The notes under the pieces were generated by a model that saw only the letters and a program-made list of their open reading frames with translations, was not told where the DNA came from and did not search any database. This document shows positions 12,967-26,100 of a DNA stretch of 64,000 nucleotides, one piece after another (position 1 is the first letter of the stretch; each line of letters opens with the position of its first letter). Made by a program: the position numbers and the translations under genes. Source of the DNA: Sorghum bicolor (lineage: Eukaryota; Streptophyta; Magnoliopsida; Poales; Poaceae); NCBI RefSeq assembly GCF_000003195.3, contig NC_012873.2, forward strand, positions 8,269,894 to 8,333,893. The letters run 5' to 3'.

Positions 12967-13826
12967 TTGAATGTCAGCTGCTTACATGGGTTTATATATG
13001 TGGTAGGTTACAACATGGGACAGACAGAAGGCATGCAACTGGTTTCCTCAAGGACTGAAGGGCATATGTTATCACAAGTTGTGGAAAATAGGGGTGCTGA
13101 AAGAAGGCTATACCAGAGCAAGAACTATCTGTTACTTCATCAGAATAAAAAGAGGTGCTTTGCTTGCCAAGCTACATCGCACAATTTGGAGCAGTGCACA
13201 ATAAAATACAAACTGGTTCCTGCGGCACATCAGTGTGGCTATGCTACAGAATATCCATTTACCATGATTTAGCCTTCAAGGAGACAGTTGAGAATGAGAA
13301 ATTCTGCCGTCATTGTGTTTTGATCAAATCCAATCTCAATAACTTGGACCAGGGGATATTGAAATCTGAAGTGCAGAAGTTTCGGAAGCTGTCCGTGACT
13401 GGGATCTAAGGAGAAAATGCAGCAAGAATTTCCTGGCCTCTTTCAGCTCTGAAGATGACGTAATAAGTTATTTAAAGCATCCTAAGATAGAAACACTACT
13501 GGATGATAAGGAGGTAAACTTAGCTGTAACAAGGTGGAACGGAAGCGATGACGAAAGTCTTGACTTGATTGAAGAGTGGGTTTTAGTGCGTGGGGTTCGA
13601 AGAATATACAGAAACTGGAAGGAGTTATATCAGTTGCTTCCGCATTTGGAGTGTTGATTGACGTGGATGAGGAAAGTTTGGAAGCTGGAGATAAGGAGCC
13701 TATTAGGCTTAAGATTGCACTAAGAAGCCTTGATGGTGCTCCCTTCTCTTGCTACTTTGCTCTTGGTCAGTCTTCCAGACTGGTCATGCTCACAGCTGTA
13801 CAAGACAAAGCAGAAGGTATATAACA
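12967..13826 (+). pseudogene. CCHC zinc-knuckle protein fragment, frameshifted
   Basis: The first segment contains a retroviral-type zinc knuckle, CFACQATSHNLEQC (CX2CX4HX4C), near 13155-13197. Homologous-looking sequence continues in shifted frames: KETVENEKFCRHC (about 13280), EEWVLVRGVRRIYRNWKELY (about 13570), then VLIDVDEESLEAGDKEP and LRSLDGAPFSCYFALG (about 13650-13770). At least two frameshifts, and a stop near 13407, break it. From memory, this arrangement resembles the abundant grass DUF4283/zinc-knuckle proteins linked to transposable elements. Only 150 bp separates it from the separase stop, so separase transcripts could read into it. Confidence 0.55.
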
Positions 13827-14234
13827 GCAAAATAAGGAATCAGACAAGGATCATAGTAAGGAACTGAATGCAGCGAAGTATATTTATGGAAGAGCCAGAG
13901 TGCATTGAAGAGTCAAGGTTGGGAGAAGTGATCAAAGAAAACAAAATAAGTGCTCTAGCAGCCACTACAGCCAACACCAAGAAAAGAACACTGGACATTT
14001 GAAAACCTGAAGAGGTGCAACCTGTAGGTCGAAGTTCAACAAGCATGATTGGAGAAGACCACTTCGAAGGTGAACAAGCACGAATATTTTTTAGGGTTTA
14101 TTACTAACAAACATGTGTGGGTGAATGTTTTGAGTACATAGGACTATTTGATTCATAATTTTTTGTTTTCTGATTGGCATCATTTTGTTGAAATTTCCCT
14201 GAAGGTAAACCAAACATGTGTTCAAAAGAAGAGG

Positions 14235-15660
14235 TAAGCAGCTGCCAGTTACTGAGACTGAGGACATCCATATGTATGGCAGTTTCAGTGATATTGGTCT
14301 TCATGGAACCCTACTCAAGGTAATATATCAATATGGTAAGTCATATATTATATTTGTCTCTTGAGATGCCAATATGTACCAATTATTTCTTTACTGGGAA
14401 CATTTCGTAGACCCAATTTTGTGCTTATCCAATGTTCCTGTGCAATTTTGTTTAAGGTTTGTAGAAGCCTTTCGTGGTCCATCAAATAGGAATTGTCCCA
14501 TTTTTGCAGTGGCCAGAGTGTTATCCATGAGTAGTTTTCTGGAACAACTGTAACTCGTTGCACTGGAGTTCTTCAGTGACTTGATTATGGATCTGCAGAA
14601 TGACAGGCTTTGATCATTGTACCCGAGACAGTTCCTTGGTGTTAAAGCTTACACTTGTATTGGAGGAATGAGTTTCCGTGTGAACCAGCAAACTCTGTCA
14701 AGTAGAGTTCAGGCTGTCATTGGAACTCCTGGACGCATTCTTGACTTGCTGGCAAGGGATGCATTGCGTAAAGACCACATCAGAATGCTTGTTCTGGATG
14801 AAGCAGATGAATTACTCACAGGAGGTTTCAAGGACCAGGTTAGTTTCAATTCATTTACCTACCAGCTCTGTTGTGGTAATCAGTAATCGTGATGAATGAC
14901 CACTATAAAACCCATACTAACATACTATGCATCGTCCAAAATCCAAATATATGCTCATGCTAGAATATGGTCGCCCATATACTTCATTAACTTATGACTA
15001 CCTATCTTTTCTGCAGACATGTAACATTATCCAGTATCTCCCAGCCAAAATCCAGATCGTGCTTTTCTCTGCTACCTTCTCCAGTGAAGCTCTAGAAACT
15101 AGCCACTGGTTCATGGATAAGCATGTGACAATTAAAGTGCCAATAGATGAAGAGCTGAAGGGTATCGGAATCAAGCAGTTCTATCACAAAGTTGAGAAGG
15201 AAGAGAAGCTGGGAAAGCTGTATGCACTTCTCGACACTCTAGATTCCACGTGAATCGTCATCTTTGTGATTGTGAACACAAAGCAGTGTGTCAAGTCGCT
15301 CATACAAGATGTCAGAGGCAAGGGCTACACTGTCTCAGCAAGCCATGGCGGTATGAGCCAGCTTGGCAGGGACACTGGCATCCAGGAGTTCAGGGCTGGA
15401 TCATCCCGTATTCTCATCGCCACTACCTTCAAGGAACCAATCTTGGGCAGGTTCCCATTGTCATCAACTATGATCTGCCAACATGACTGATGCAGTATAT
15501 CAGCCGTGTTCAGCAGCAAAGGAGATATTCTGAAACTGAAAGTGTGACCATTAATTTTGTGACTCCTGCCACTAAACGCACCATCTTTGATATCTAGAGG
15601 ATTTGCAGAGGCCAGATGAGCAAGCTACCCTCCAATCCAACATTTGAACTCTTAGTAGGC
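14235..15660 (+). pseudogene. eIF4A-type DEAD-box RNA helicase pseudogene
   Basis: The order of eIF4A motifs is kept on one strand. A Q-motif-like stretch SFSDIGLHGTLLK lies at about 14280-14320, then QALIIVP near 14605 in another frame, then [76 protein letters not shown] and VINYDLPT (ending about 15483). Weak similarity continues to about 15600. The Walker A region is missing, replaced by unrelated sequence at about 14345-14590. There is a frameshift near 14625, a stop at about 15251 and later shifts. A plausible GT-AG intron remains between GFKDQ (ending about 14839) and the next block (from about 15017). That argues for DNA-level duplication or capture rather than a processed copy. Confidence 0.8.
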
Positions 15661-15889
15661 TATGACGTTCAGAAATGTTCCTAAAGGTCTCTACACAGGT
15701 TCTTTCTGGCTACAAGGAAGCTTGATGTTTGCCCAGACTCAATGTAACGGTTTATTGTGATGTGTGGTGACTTGTCAGCTAGGCTTTTGCTGCTCTCGTT
15801 TGGAAGACTATTATTTCATTGATATCATATCATCATTTGAACTAGATGTGATGGTTGCAATGTTTTCTGATTAGCTTATTGTTTGTAAT

Positions 15890-18800
15890 TGGTCTGACAT
15901 CGATTTGGATGATCAGGACGATTAATCGACCTCAGATCGGTCTAATCGTCCATATAATCGTCCAACATATAGCAGGACTATATATCATATATGTATGATA
16001 TATATACCATATACTATATATTTATATAGTACATATCAAGCATCAAAACTATATTTCTAGTTAGTTGGTTACTTACCCATGAGATCTGACTCCATATTCT
16101 TGTCCTAGCCTCCATATGTTTGCTGATTTTCTACAGGAATAATAGATAACTTGAGTAAGTAGTAAGTAGATTCAAAAGAATAGTTTGACAAAATGACAGC
16201 ATTACAGCAGCGCATACTCAATCTAGATTTAGAAAAGTTATTAAGAAAACAAGCATAGTCCATAGCTGGCTTAATACAATATGACTATAAAAACTAAATA
16301 ATTAAACACTGCAAACAATATTCAGAGTTTTTAAGATAACATTCGCTGCCATTCAATCAACATTCAGCAGCCATTTAAATCTAAATAAGCAAATTATCAT
16401 CCAAATTGAAGCCTCCATCACTCAAGTCTCCATCCACCTTCATTCCTACTTCAGCATCAAGGGGTTGAACTTGTGTTTCATGGTCATCATTTTTCATCAT
16501 TAATGAAATCTGGAGTTGTAGCTACAGCAGTCCTTGGACTCTTCCTAGTATACATCTGGCTGACAAAGGCTGCTACACGAGTAGCTACAGCCCTAGGCAA
16601 GTTGTGGCCTTGTATATTCTCAAATGCACCAATAGCTTCATCAACAGCAGTCCAAGTCGATTCCTCACAATTCTCATCCACCCATTCATTATCCCACTGA
16701 GAATTGCTTTTGTCCTTTGCAACCAAGCTCTCTGATTTTTGAAACCTATTTGACACCTTTTTGTTGTAACTGACATAGACTAATTTATTTAACCTCTTGT
16801 GCTCTAAACATGTTCCTCTTTTGGTGTGGAACTGCATAAAAAATGATGAACAACACATTAATTTGCAAGCAATATCGCAAATACATAATTGATTTTACTT
16901 CGAACTAGCAATGGTACTTACATTGGAAAAACACTCCAATTACACTCACAACCTGATGCAAAGCAGCAAAGACTAATAATTTTTTTGCTAGACTTTGGAG
17001 CTCAAATGTGCAGCTGCCATAGGAATTCCACCAGCAAATTGAAACATAATTATCTAATAATCAGGTCATAACAAAACAAATATTGAGAAGGATTAAAGGT
17101 TTTAAAATATCCAAAACTTACTAGGGTTCTTTTTGTCTCTGTCCCTTATTGCTAATGGCATTGAGAAGCCTTCACCTTCAGACTGTTTATAATCATTATC
17201 TTGTTGAGAAATCTTGGATTGTTCACTGTCATCCACCACCTATTTGTATATAATTTCATTGAACATGATCCTTAGCTTTGCAGCTTGTCTCTTGTCTTTC
17301 TCCCTTAAGGCAAAGAAGCCTGGGTTCAAGAATAGAGCTGCCCCATACAACTTTTGCTGCATTTGGTTTTCCCACCTAGAATCATAGCGCTTCATTACTA
17401 CTTTAAGCAATTCGAGTTTAGCTTTTAAAGATTTTTTTATGGTGGTCTTTTCATGATCCATGGCTGCCATGATCTCAGGAGCTGCTGGTGTCTCATCCCC
17501 CATTTGCAATCCTTAGAGCAATGAGAAGAGTTGTGAAGCTCTCAAGCAACACTCCACTTCACTCCAAAAGGGCATGGGAAGGATAATATCCTCAACTTGT
17601 TTGCCTTCACTAGTGTTGGACAGACTGTTAGCGTGATATTCTTCACTAACAACTAAAGCTCTCAAGCCATCTTGTGCTTGTACATACTTGCCAATGTTAG
17701 GTAAGAAGTAGCAAATTGAATCACAGCTGGTCTCACAAGATCTCCACCTTCTTCTGTCTCATTAGATCAAGTATCCTCCCATGCTTGTATAAAAAAATGC
17801 ACACTCTTTTGCTCTAATTGATGGCAGTGTTGAATTCCTTTATCTCACCAATGTCTTGCAGCAACAAATTCAAACAATGGGCAGCACAAGGTGTCCAAAA
17901 CAAATGTGGGATCCTCACCATTAGAATCCTTCCCGCTGCCTTAAAGTTGGTCCCATTGTCTGTGACAATCTGCACCACATATTCCTTCCCAATCTTGTCA
18001 ACTTGATGCTCTAACAAATCTGCTAGCATTTGTCATTTGCTATCTCACTTGAAGCATCTACTGAACCTACGAAGAAGGTCCCTCCTAGACTGTTGGCAAG
18101 AAAATTTATTATATAGCGGTGGCTCGTACATCCAACCATCAGAAATGATAGTGCAGCCATATTCTTTCCAACACTTCTCATGCTTCTTTCGTAGTTCTGC
18201 TGCCTTGTTGACAGCCCTTTCAAGTAAAGGTTAATGTCATACATGGTTGGTGAGCGGTAACCAGGTCCATACTGTCCGATTCAAGCATTATCTCCTAACT
18301 TCTTGAATTAATGACATTGAATGGTATACTATTTTCATAGAAAAAACAGCAACATGATCATCAATAATTTGTTTAGCCTCCTTATCGTTCTTTCTGCACT
18401 GCTCTATAGTGGGCTGAGAAGTCTTGGATTTATGCCTTTATGCAACTACATCTTCTGGTGTATCCCCATAACCCGAGCAAGGTGTATCTTGAATCGACCT
18501 ATTTCTGCGGGCACTACCTTCTTATAGAAAAAGCACTAAATAAATTCTTTCTTCATAGGATCTAGCCACCACCCATACTTTCATCCTGGATCTTGAGATC
18601 GAGCCTTCCTCTTGGGATCTTTAGCCTGCTTAGCAAGTTTTGGAGGTAGTGCTGCTATATCCTTTTCTACTAGGGTTGTTGAACCAGCACCAGCTGATGC
18701 AACTAATGAGGATGCAACAGCACCTCCTTCGGGATTAGACTCAGGCATGATGACTTCTACTACAAGTTGCTGCCTTCGATTTTCATCTACTCAAGTTCAA

Positions 18801-19430
18801 CAAAGAGCCAAAAAAAACATTGAGATTTGAGCATAGTGCGGGAGAGGAGATGACAAAGCAAAGCCAATTTAATGACTCATCTTTAAAGGAGGAGCTCATC
18901 TTTGTGTTCCCTTGGACCTGCAGCCTCCAGGTGGAGAAGAGAGTAGGTGACTTTGCAATTGCAGCAAAAAGGGGAGGAAGAAGCATGCAGCAGGGAAGAG
19001 GGAGGAGGAAGCAATAAGCAACATCAAGCAAGTAGCAAGCAGCAACAGGTTGCTTGGATTGGAACTGGAAGGGAGGCTTAGCAGCTCAGTAGATGCACAA
19101 GTAGGAGCAACAAGCTCAGCAGCTGACGGCTGGAGTTGGGAGTGAGGACTGAGAAGAGAGAGAGAGTAGGGGTGAGGTATATAAGAGAAACTCTAATAGA
19201 ACTGGCCTAAATAAATATAGCCGAGGCTAAAAGCAACCCATCTGCCAATTTAGTTTAGATTTATTAGGCCTCCTGATTGGACGATTAATCATAATTAATT
19301 GACGATTAATCGAGCGTTCAGATTTTTAATCGCTCTGATCAAATCGGATGTCCTAATCGAGTGGTAAGTACCGATAAGAACGATTAATCACGACTAATTG
19401 GACAATTAGAAAACATTGGATGATTGAAAT
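15890..19430 (-). mobile_element. Decayed hAT DNA transposon
   Basis: A degenerate hAT transposase on the minus strand is flanked by clusters of ATTAATCG and TAATCGTCC motifs. The left cluster is at about 15918-15965 and the right cluster at about 19275-19430, mostly in inverted orientation. Such subterminal motif arrays are usual hAT transposase-binding regions. Exact termini and an 8-bp target duplication could not be fixed, so the borders are estimates. Confidence 0.7.
16480..18760 (-). pseudogene. hAT transposase pseudogene (BED, DUF659, hATC)
   Basis: Read on the minus strand, blocks appear in the expected order. A BED-finger-like segment (KYGWWLDPMKKEF, then stops) lies near 18540-18590. 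A DUF659-like region follows: TSHRYIINFLANSLGGTFFV with SVDASSEIA (about 18060-18140), then EYVVQIVTDNGTNFKAAG and PHLFWTPCAAHCLNLLL (about 17860-17980). Then come ENQMQQKLYGAALFLNPGFF (about 17300-17370) and a C-terminal dimerisation-like block, TCLEHKRLNKLVYVSYNKK (about 16760-16820). Several stops and shifts separate them. It is not expected to make functional transposase. Confidence 0.85.
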
Positions 19431-19434
19431 GTTT

Positions 19435-19740
19435 AATTATCGCTTCTCTGCTGTTATTCTTTTTTTCTCGTCGTAGTTATATTTGTAATATTATCTATGA
19501 ACTGAAGTTACAGCATGGTAGGAATGATGTAATGCGTTGCTGAGGAAAAAGTATGAACACAAACAATGCGAGGTACAAACCAATCCTACCATCAGTTGAC
19601 TAAAATGGATTTCGCACTCTGTTTTTGTACTAAAAATAAATCGATCCGTGGAGAAAATAGCACCCTATGGCATCGTACCGAGAAGAAACTTTAGGCGGGC
19701 AGTTAGAGAAACATCCTGAAGGTAGACTGCCTCGGACGTA
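19435..19740. other. Intergenic, no feature recognised
   Basis: AT-rich sequence between the hAT element and the next MITE. No gene or repeat signature was recognised. Confidence 0.5.
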
Positions 19741-19744
19741 CTCC

Positions 19745-19960
19745 CGTTACATCAAATATTTAGACACATGCATAAAGTAAAATATAGACTATTTATGAAT
19801 CTAAAAACATAGCTAGAGAATAAATTTGCGAGATAAATCTTTTGAGTCTAATTAGTCTATGATTAGACACTAATTGTCAAATAAAACAAAATTACAATAA
19901 TACATGTTAAACTTCAATACCGTAAACCAAACACAGTTGCTCCTTATAATTTTGGACGTG
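19745..19960. mobile_element. Degenerate MITE, GGCCTTGTTTAG family
   Basis: It shares the internal blocks ACATAGCTAGAGAATAA and GTCTAATTAGTCTATGATTA with copies at 44690-45175 and, more distantly, 58678-58919. The terminal repeats are eroded. This family is very abundant in sorghum-type genomes (established knowledge, recalled). Confidence 0.6.
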
Positions 19961-20127
19961 TAGTGAAATTGGAACAGAGGAAGTACATCTTAATGAATCA
20001 ATCAATATGCAATTTTCTTCGAATAGTTCCAACAAGTAAATTCAAATGGAAAATACGCTCTAGCGGTTGAATGCTTGTGCGATGATTTGGTAAAGAAAAT
20101 TAAATCAGGCTGCCTAAGTGCTTCATT

Positions 20128-20447
20128 TTTTCTTTTTTTTTCTGTGAGACCTAGTTACAGACGCAGATGCTCACAAATACGAGCGTACACTCACCCCTAT
20201 GAACGCATGCACGCACATCCTACCTCTATGAGCACCTCCGAAGAACCGAGTTGGACCGATAAGTCTTGAGATTGACGAAGTCGCCACAGGTGCCTCACTG
20301 TTGACGGGCACATCACCTACCACTGAAAGCATAGCGTCGGTAAATCTTAGAATAAACCTAGGAAAATGCGACACCCGTGTCAAGTCGAGGATTTGAACTC
20401 TGAACTCGAGTGGACAGGTTCTACCACAAGAAATCCAACTAGCTATT
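20128..20447 (-). mobile_element. tRNA-derived SINE, copy A
   Basis: On the minus strand the 5' end looks like a tRNA: AGCTAGTTGGATTTC resembles a pol III A box and GAGTTCAAATCC a B box. A body of about 250 bp follows, ending in an A-rich tail (read as the T-run at 20128-20141 on the plus strand). It is about 80% similar by eye to copy B just downstream, in the same orientation. Confidence 0.65.
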
Positions 20448-20452
20448 CTATA

Positions 20453-20720
20453 ATCAGTTACAAATGTAGATGCTCACATACATGAGCACACACTCACTCC
20501 TTTGAACGCATGCACGTACGCACACCCTACCCTTATGAGCACCTCCGAAGAACTGAGTTAGACTGACAAATCTCGAGATCGATGAAGTCACCACAGACGC
20601 CTCGTTGTCGATAGGCACGTCCTCTATCACTGAAAGCATAGCGTCGTTAAATCCTGGAATAAATCCAAGAAAATGCGAGCACCCTTGTCAAGTCGGAGAC
20701 TTGAACCCGGATGATCAGTT
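20453..20720 (-). mobile_element. tRNA-derived SINE, copy B (5' truncated)
   Basis: It has the same body as copy A, including TCAGTGATAGAGGACGTG and GCTCATAAGGGTAGGG on the minus strand. A B-box-like GGGTTCAAGTCTCC lies at the 5' side near 20705, but no A box precedes it. The two copies are only about 6 bp apart. Confidence 0.6.
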
Positions 20721-20724
20721 CGCT

Positions 20725-21090
20725 TTTTGTCTGTAAGTTGATCTATCATCATCTCAATCATCACAAACAAATAATTAGTATTATTATAAGGCATGAAGTT
20801 GTTCAACTAAGCAATAGACACGATGTATCATCCTAAATAGGATGAGTTTATTTTCCTTAACCAAGCACTCCATATGAGCTTCTGGCGTAGTAGCGTTCGG
20901 CATCAGACTTGGGCAAAGCTGCACGGTCGGGGCTTCAGCAGGCAGCAGGTTTCAGTTGCACACTGCAGCCTTGCAGGTGTACGTGGTACTGATGTAGTGA
21001 TGAGTGATGCCTAATCCTAACTTGGCATATGCATATCAGGTATCTCAGTTGGTCGTTTTGCACTTGCTCCAGTAGTAATTAGTGATTACC
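20725..21090. other. Intergenic, nothing recognised
   Basis: No coding potential or repeat hallmark was seen in this stretch. Confidence 0.5.
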
Positions 21091-21094
21091 TAAA

Positions 21095-21900
21095 TCATCT
21101 ATTGTAGATTTGTAGTACTACTACAAAATCGGAAACTCTACTATGCAACAGATCACACGCTTGGGGAGCGCCCAACCTGTCCTCCTTCTCACGCTCGCCT
21201 CCTCCCATGACCTCCTCTCCCCGAGCTCCTCCCTCCCCTCCCATGCACGCTCCCGCTCCTAGCGATCGACCCCGACGACCCCACGTCCACAACAAGCTCC
21301 TCCCTCCCTCCCTCCGGCAGCGGCAGCAGCGGCGGCGGCGGGTACCGGCGAGGTAGGCCTCCTCCTTCCTCCTCCTCATAGATCTGTGAACATAGGAGAC
21401 AAAGACGGTGGCGGCAGTGACTAGGGTTCCAGAAAGCTTTCCCCCTCTTTCTTCTGCAACTTTGGCAGGTATAGAAGGGCCTGCCCGGTGGGAGGTAGGT
21501 AGGCTAGGCGGTGGGGATGGTGACCAGGCGGCTTAGGAAAGCTGTCGGTGGTAGGGGCGGTCGGTCTAGGTCAGGACGTTGGAGGCTCACCGGAGTTGGA
21601 GAAGATGGCGCCTGGCGAGCTCGTGGAGCTAGACAAGATAGCGGGAAAGGGTGGGGAGAGAGGGAGGAAGATAGATGCCGCCGCGAGCGCTAGGGTTCAC
21701 CGAAGCGGTAGGGCAATGGCCGGCAACGGGGGCAAGGACGACGAGGAGTGCAGAGTCAAGGACGACGGCGAGGGAGAGGGAGGAGGAGGAGGGGCATAGG
21801 GAGGGCAGGGTTGAGGCTGGGCACGAGGCAGACAACGGGGTGTGCTTGTCGCGCATTAACATCCCCCCTCCAAAATTGGCCAGCCAATTATCCTTGTTTG
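21095..21900. other. GC-rich unassigned segment
   Basis: A sharp GC-rich island made mostly of C/T-rich then G/A-rich tracts, with low-complexity open frames on both strands and no recognisable domain. TACTACTACAAAAT near 21114 resembles a CACTA-type end, but I found no matching partner. It could be a captured 5' gene fragment in a transposon. No function assigned. Confidence 0.35.
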
Positions 21901-21904
21901 ATTG

Positions 21905-22800
21905 CCTCTTGGACTAGAATCAGAATTTTTTGACATTGATTCTACTACACTCGCTGCATCTTCCTATCAAGGTTAGATTACGAGCAAATTTTTCATCGTA
22001 AAACAAAGTAGTGCCTTATTTTGTGTTTCGCATCAGCCTTTAAATTCCCGGCTACGAGCCATCTACACAGATTGAGACTTGCAGCCTCACGACTGTGAAT
22101 CCCAAACGAAGCAGTCTCATCTATAAAGAGTTGTCAATCCCACATACACGAATTGGGCTCGACCATGGACACCAAATGAAGCAGTCTCATCTATAAAGAG
22201 GGTCTGATTGGTTCCTTTGGTATTGCGTATACATTACAAGTTATGCAAGACACCCTTATTATCTAAAAATAAGGCAATGCATGACATCCTTATCCTTAAT
22301 CTAAATAAGGCAATGCAATTCATACTTTGTCTGCCTGGATGTAAAGTTATATAGTATATAGATCTCTATACAGTATTATGTGTGATTGGTTTCCTACATA
22401 GGTAGCAGATTGAACCCAGAGCTGAATAGAACTCGTGTTAGGCGGTCTGGGGCTAGGCTTATTACTTTGAGAACAGTGGCTAGATTGTAAGATAATGGCA
22501 AGTGAGAACCGACACATAAGAATAACATTTTCTGACGATAAAAAAGAAACTAGTTATTTTTCTGATGATAAAAACGAGAACATAACCAATAATTGTTGCA
22601 AGTTGCAACAGAATACGAATTCTCATGCACAAAACTGCAAGTACGAATGCAGACATTACAACCATTATACGTCACAGTTAGTTTTGTTTCATTTCCATTT
22701 GCAGAATGAAAATCAGCAGTCATAAGATGTAAACCAAATCCTTCAATAGGTTCCTAGTTATAATCGCCACATGTGCCAACAGTTAAATCTTGCAACGGCA
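21905..22800. other. Intergenic with a short direct repeat
   Basis: A 23-bp repeat (GAAGCAGTCTCATCTATAAA plus 3 bases) occurs at about 22108 and 22176. The rest is AT-rich with no gene recognised. The distal part may include the 3' UTR of the hnRNP gene. Confidence 0.45.
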
Positions 22801-23108
22801 ATGTTACAGCACAGAATATAGTTCTACCGCACCAAATACTGTTCCTACCATAAAATGCTTGTTCTCAGGGTTCTAAACTCTGCATACCAAACTAAAGAAT
22901 ACAACACAGGTTTCATGTGTAGCTTACAAAGGCAGGCAAGCAGGCGGGCAGGCTCAGCAGCTGCAATTACACAGTTGTTCTAGCGGTGACTTGAGTTCAA
23001 CCCAACTATGTTCCAATGCCGCTGTTTAGGTGGACATGGCATGAAAACTGAACTTCTAGGAGACCAGAGGAACTCCCGAGACCCAGAAAAATTGATTGAA
23101 CTTGTCAC

Positions 23109-26100
23109 TTATTTTCCATAAGGATGATACCTGCTAGAACCCCGAGCACCTGTACTCCCACCACCAGTACCACCACTTGCTCCACCTGCTCCGCCATAAC
23201 CGCCATATCCGCCAGTGCCATAACCACCTGGGGCGCCACCATAGGCGCCACCTCCATATGCACCGCCTCCATAGGCACCCCCTCCATAAGCGCCACCACC
23301 ATAGGCACCATATGCGCCATATGCGCCTCCATACATGGATCCACCATAACCACCACCAAAACCAGACCCAAAGCCAGCATTGCCTCCATAGCCATACCCT
23401 CTACCATAGCCATATCCTGCTCCTGCGCCACCATCATACCCATAACCCGCTGCAGCAGATCGATAAGCACCACCATACCCATAACCGCCGCCGCCACCGC
23501 CACTGCTGCCACTGCTGGCATTACCAGCTCCACCACCACTACGGTAAGAACTGCGGTAACCTCCACCCCCGTGGCTTGATCTCCCATTACTGCTGTGATC
23601 AGATCCATGTTTCTTTGGTTCAGCCTTCTTTATTTCAACCTGGAAACAAAAACCACAGAAAGTTGTCTAAAACATATGTAACTGAAACAATAGGAAAACC
23701 ATTTCAAATTAAACAACAGCAAACACACTCACTGTAAATCAGCACAATCATCTTAGATCAGATTCCAATTCTCTATGACTTATCAAGAAAATGAGTAAAT
23801 ACCATACATTAAATAACCAAAAATAAGGAGGTTAAGATCACAAAGTGTGAACAATTGGTAAATGTGAATTTAGAAGGGAAAGAAAAACAATGTCTTTTTC
23901 CTATAGAAGAGCTATAGAGTTCTATTCAGAATTTCGAGGCACCTATTATAGCCAAAATAGTGGTCAAATATCAGGACCTAAGTCATATTCTAGTCTAGAA
24001 TTTCAATACCCCTTTACTCCAGTAGCATATGAAACTATGAACATTTCTAAGACTTTAGTTTTTTTGTTCTACTTCACTATTGAGTGGAACATAAGTTTAG
24101 AACAAAATGAATTTAAAAATCTAACCTGCTTCCCACCAAGATCACGCATTCTCCCCTCTGATATGACCCTTTCAACAGAATCTTCACTTTCAAAAGTGAC
24201 AAAACCAAACCCTCTAGAACGCCCAGTGCTATGATCTAGCATTATCTGATGTTCAACCACCTTACCATACGATGAAAAGTGATCCTTCAACTCATCTGAA
24301 ATTTTGTACCTTCTCAGTATCATAAACAAATTGAGTTCAAGATTTCTTTGTTGATAGCAAACACCTACCTTCAGTAAGAGATGGTGGTAGCCCGCCGATG
24401 AATATCTTTCTTGTCTTGGGGCCATCTTTGGTGGTCATCTCTTCCCTCGGGACTGTCCTCTTGACTTCAACCTGCATAAACCAGAAGTTGATAGGGGTCG
24501 AAAGAAGCTAAATGTCAACTAAATTGCAGAGGTTTGCAGAGCTGCAAACCGAGGTCCCTGTTACGGCCGATCTAAATTAGATGTCCTACCGTTCTGCCAT
24601 CTATAACGTGATCATCCTCCAAAACCTTGTCTATAACAGATGGATCAGAAAATGTAACAAATCCAAATCCACGAGGCATCTTAGTATGCTTGTCCTTCAT
24701 AATTACAGAATCAGTTATTGCCCCATACTTCTCAAAATGCTTGGAGAATGATTCTACATAAAAACAAATAAACCATACAGATTTGTCAATTTGGAAAAAA
24801 AGAACAGAATCACAAAAGGTAGCAAACCAAGATTGGAAATGGACGAAAAAAATATTTCACATAAGAGCAGACCTAGAAACGTCATTCCAGAAACCAATCA
24901 ACAAATGCAAATCTAAAGGTAGCCTACAACAAAAATGGCGTGCCCTTCTTTTATTAAGCAGAAACATATGGATTTTCTTGCATAACCCATATCGGTGTAT
25001 GTATTCCAGCAAGAGAACATATGAATTTGAAAGAAGCTCATGATTATGTGCAAGCTATCTCATTACTTGACAGTACTTGTATCTTAGATTAGTTAATTAG
25101 GGCCACATAACTAAGCATTATGCACTTAACTAAATACAGAACAGATATATTAATTTTACAATTTACTATGCATTGTGGGACAAACGACTCATGATAATAG
25201 AACAAAACCAAGTAACAGGTGTTGGAAAATATGTAACAGCTTTCCTTACTGGTGTATCCTTGACTCAAATACCAAGTGTGTTATAAATCAATACAAATTA
25301 CAAATTACAAATGCAGTACAATGAGTAAAAGCAAATATGGGCATGATGCAGGAATTTTACTGTATCCCACTTATATAATGAAAAAATGTTTAAAGGCTAA
25401 GCACTCAAATATGCTAACTAGCACAGAAAATGCAAAGAAACATGTATCTATCAAGTGCATCATCAATCATGCACATATTTTTTTATGATTAGTCACCCAG
25501 GTATTATCATTCATTTGTCCTATTCCAATTAGAGAAGTTACAAAAACTCACACACTTGATTAAAAACATGGAAACATAGTTGAATCCATGAGAATAACGT
25601 CAGCAAGTCAACCAACCGAATAACAAATAATGCCACAGGCAAGAAAATATGCAAGAAAACACATGAATAACATTAAGCCTTTATAGCAAAAAAAACATTG
25701 AGGCAAACAAGGAAAACAGCCTCCGTGCAGTAACCAGTCGGACATGTAACGAAAGCATCGCTAACGAAAACACTACTTTCCGCAATAACAAAAGCCATAT
25801 CAACCCTTTATGACAACCTCCTGCGCAGATAGTTTGTGTTTCCACATAGCATTCAAAACATCTAAAGAACCGAACTAGACAAATCGAACTCCAGGGCACC
25901 TTTATTCTAGCATTCAAAACGTCTAAAGAACCCAACTAGACAAATCAAATCCAGGCCACCAAATCCAGTAAATAAAACATATAAATTTTACCTTCAGTTG
26001 TCTCCCAAGCAACGCCACCAACAAAAATCTTCCTGCAAAAGGCAAAAAGTATTAGCACTCCTGCTGACCCACATCCTAAACATTCAGAAACCCTAGGGCT

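Noticed and set aside
21511..21917. GC-rich open frames 60-83 codons long
   Set aside because: Low-complexity Gly/Arg-rich translations on both strands without a domain, as expected of GC-rich repeats.
23105..23737. Long Met/Val-rich, Thr/Ser-rich and His-rich open frames
   Set aside because: Shadows of the Gly-rich last exon of the hnRNP gene.
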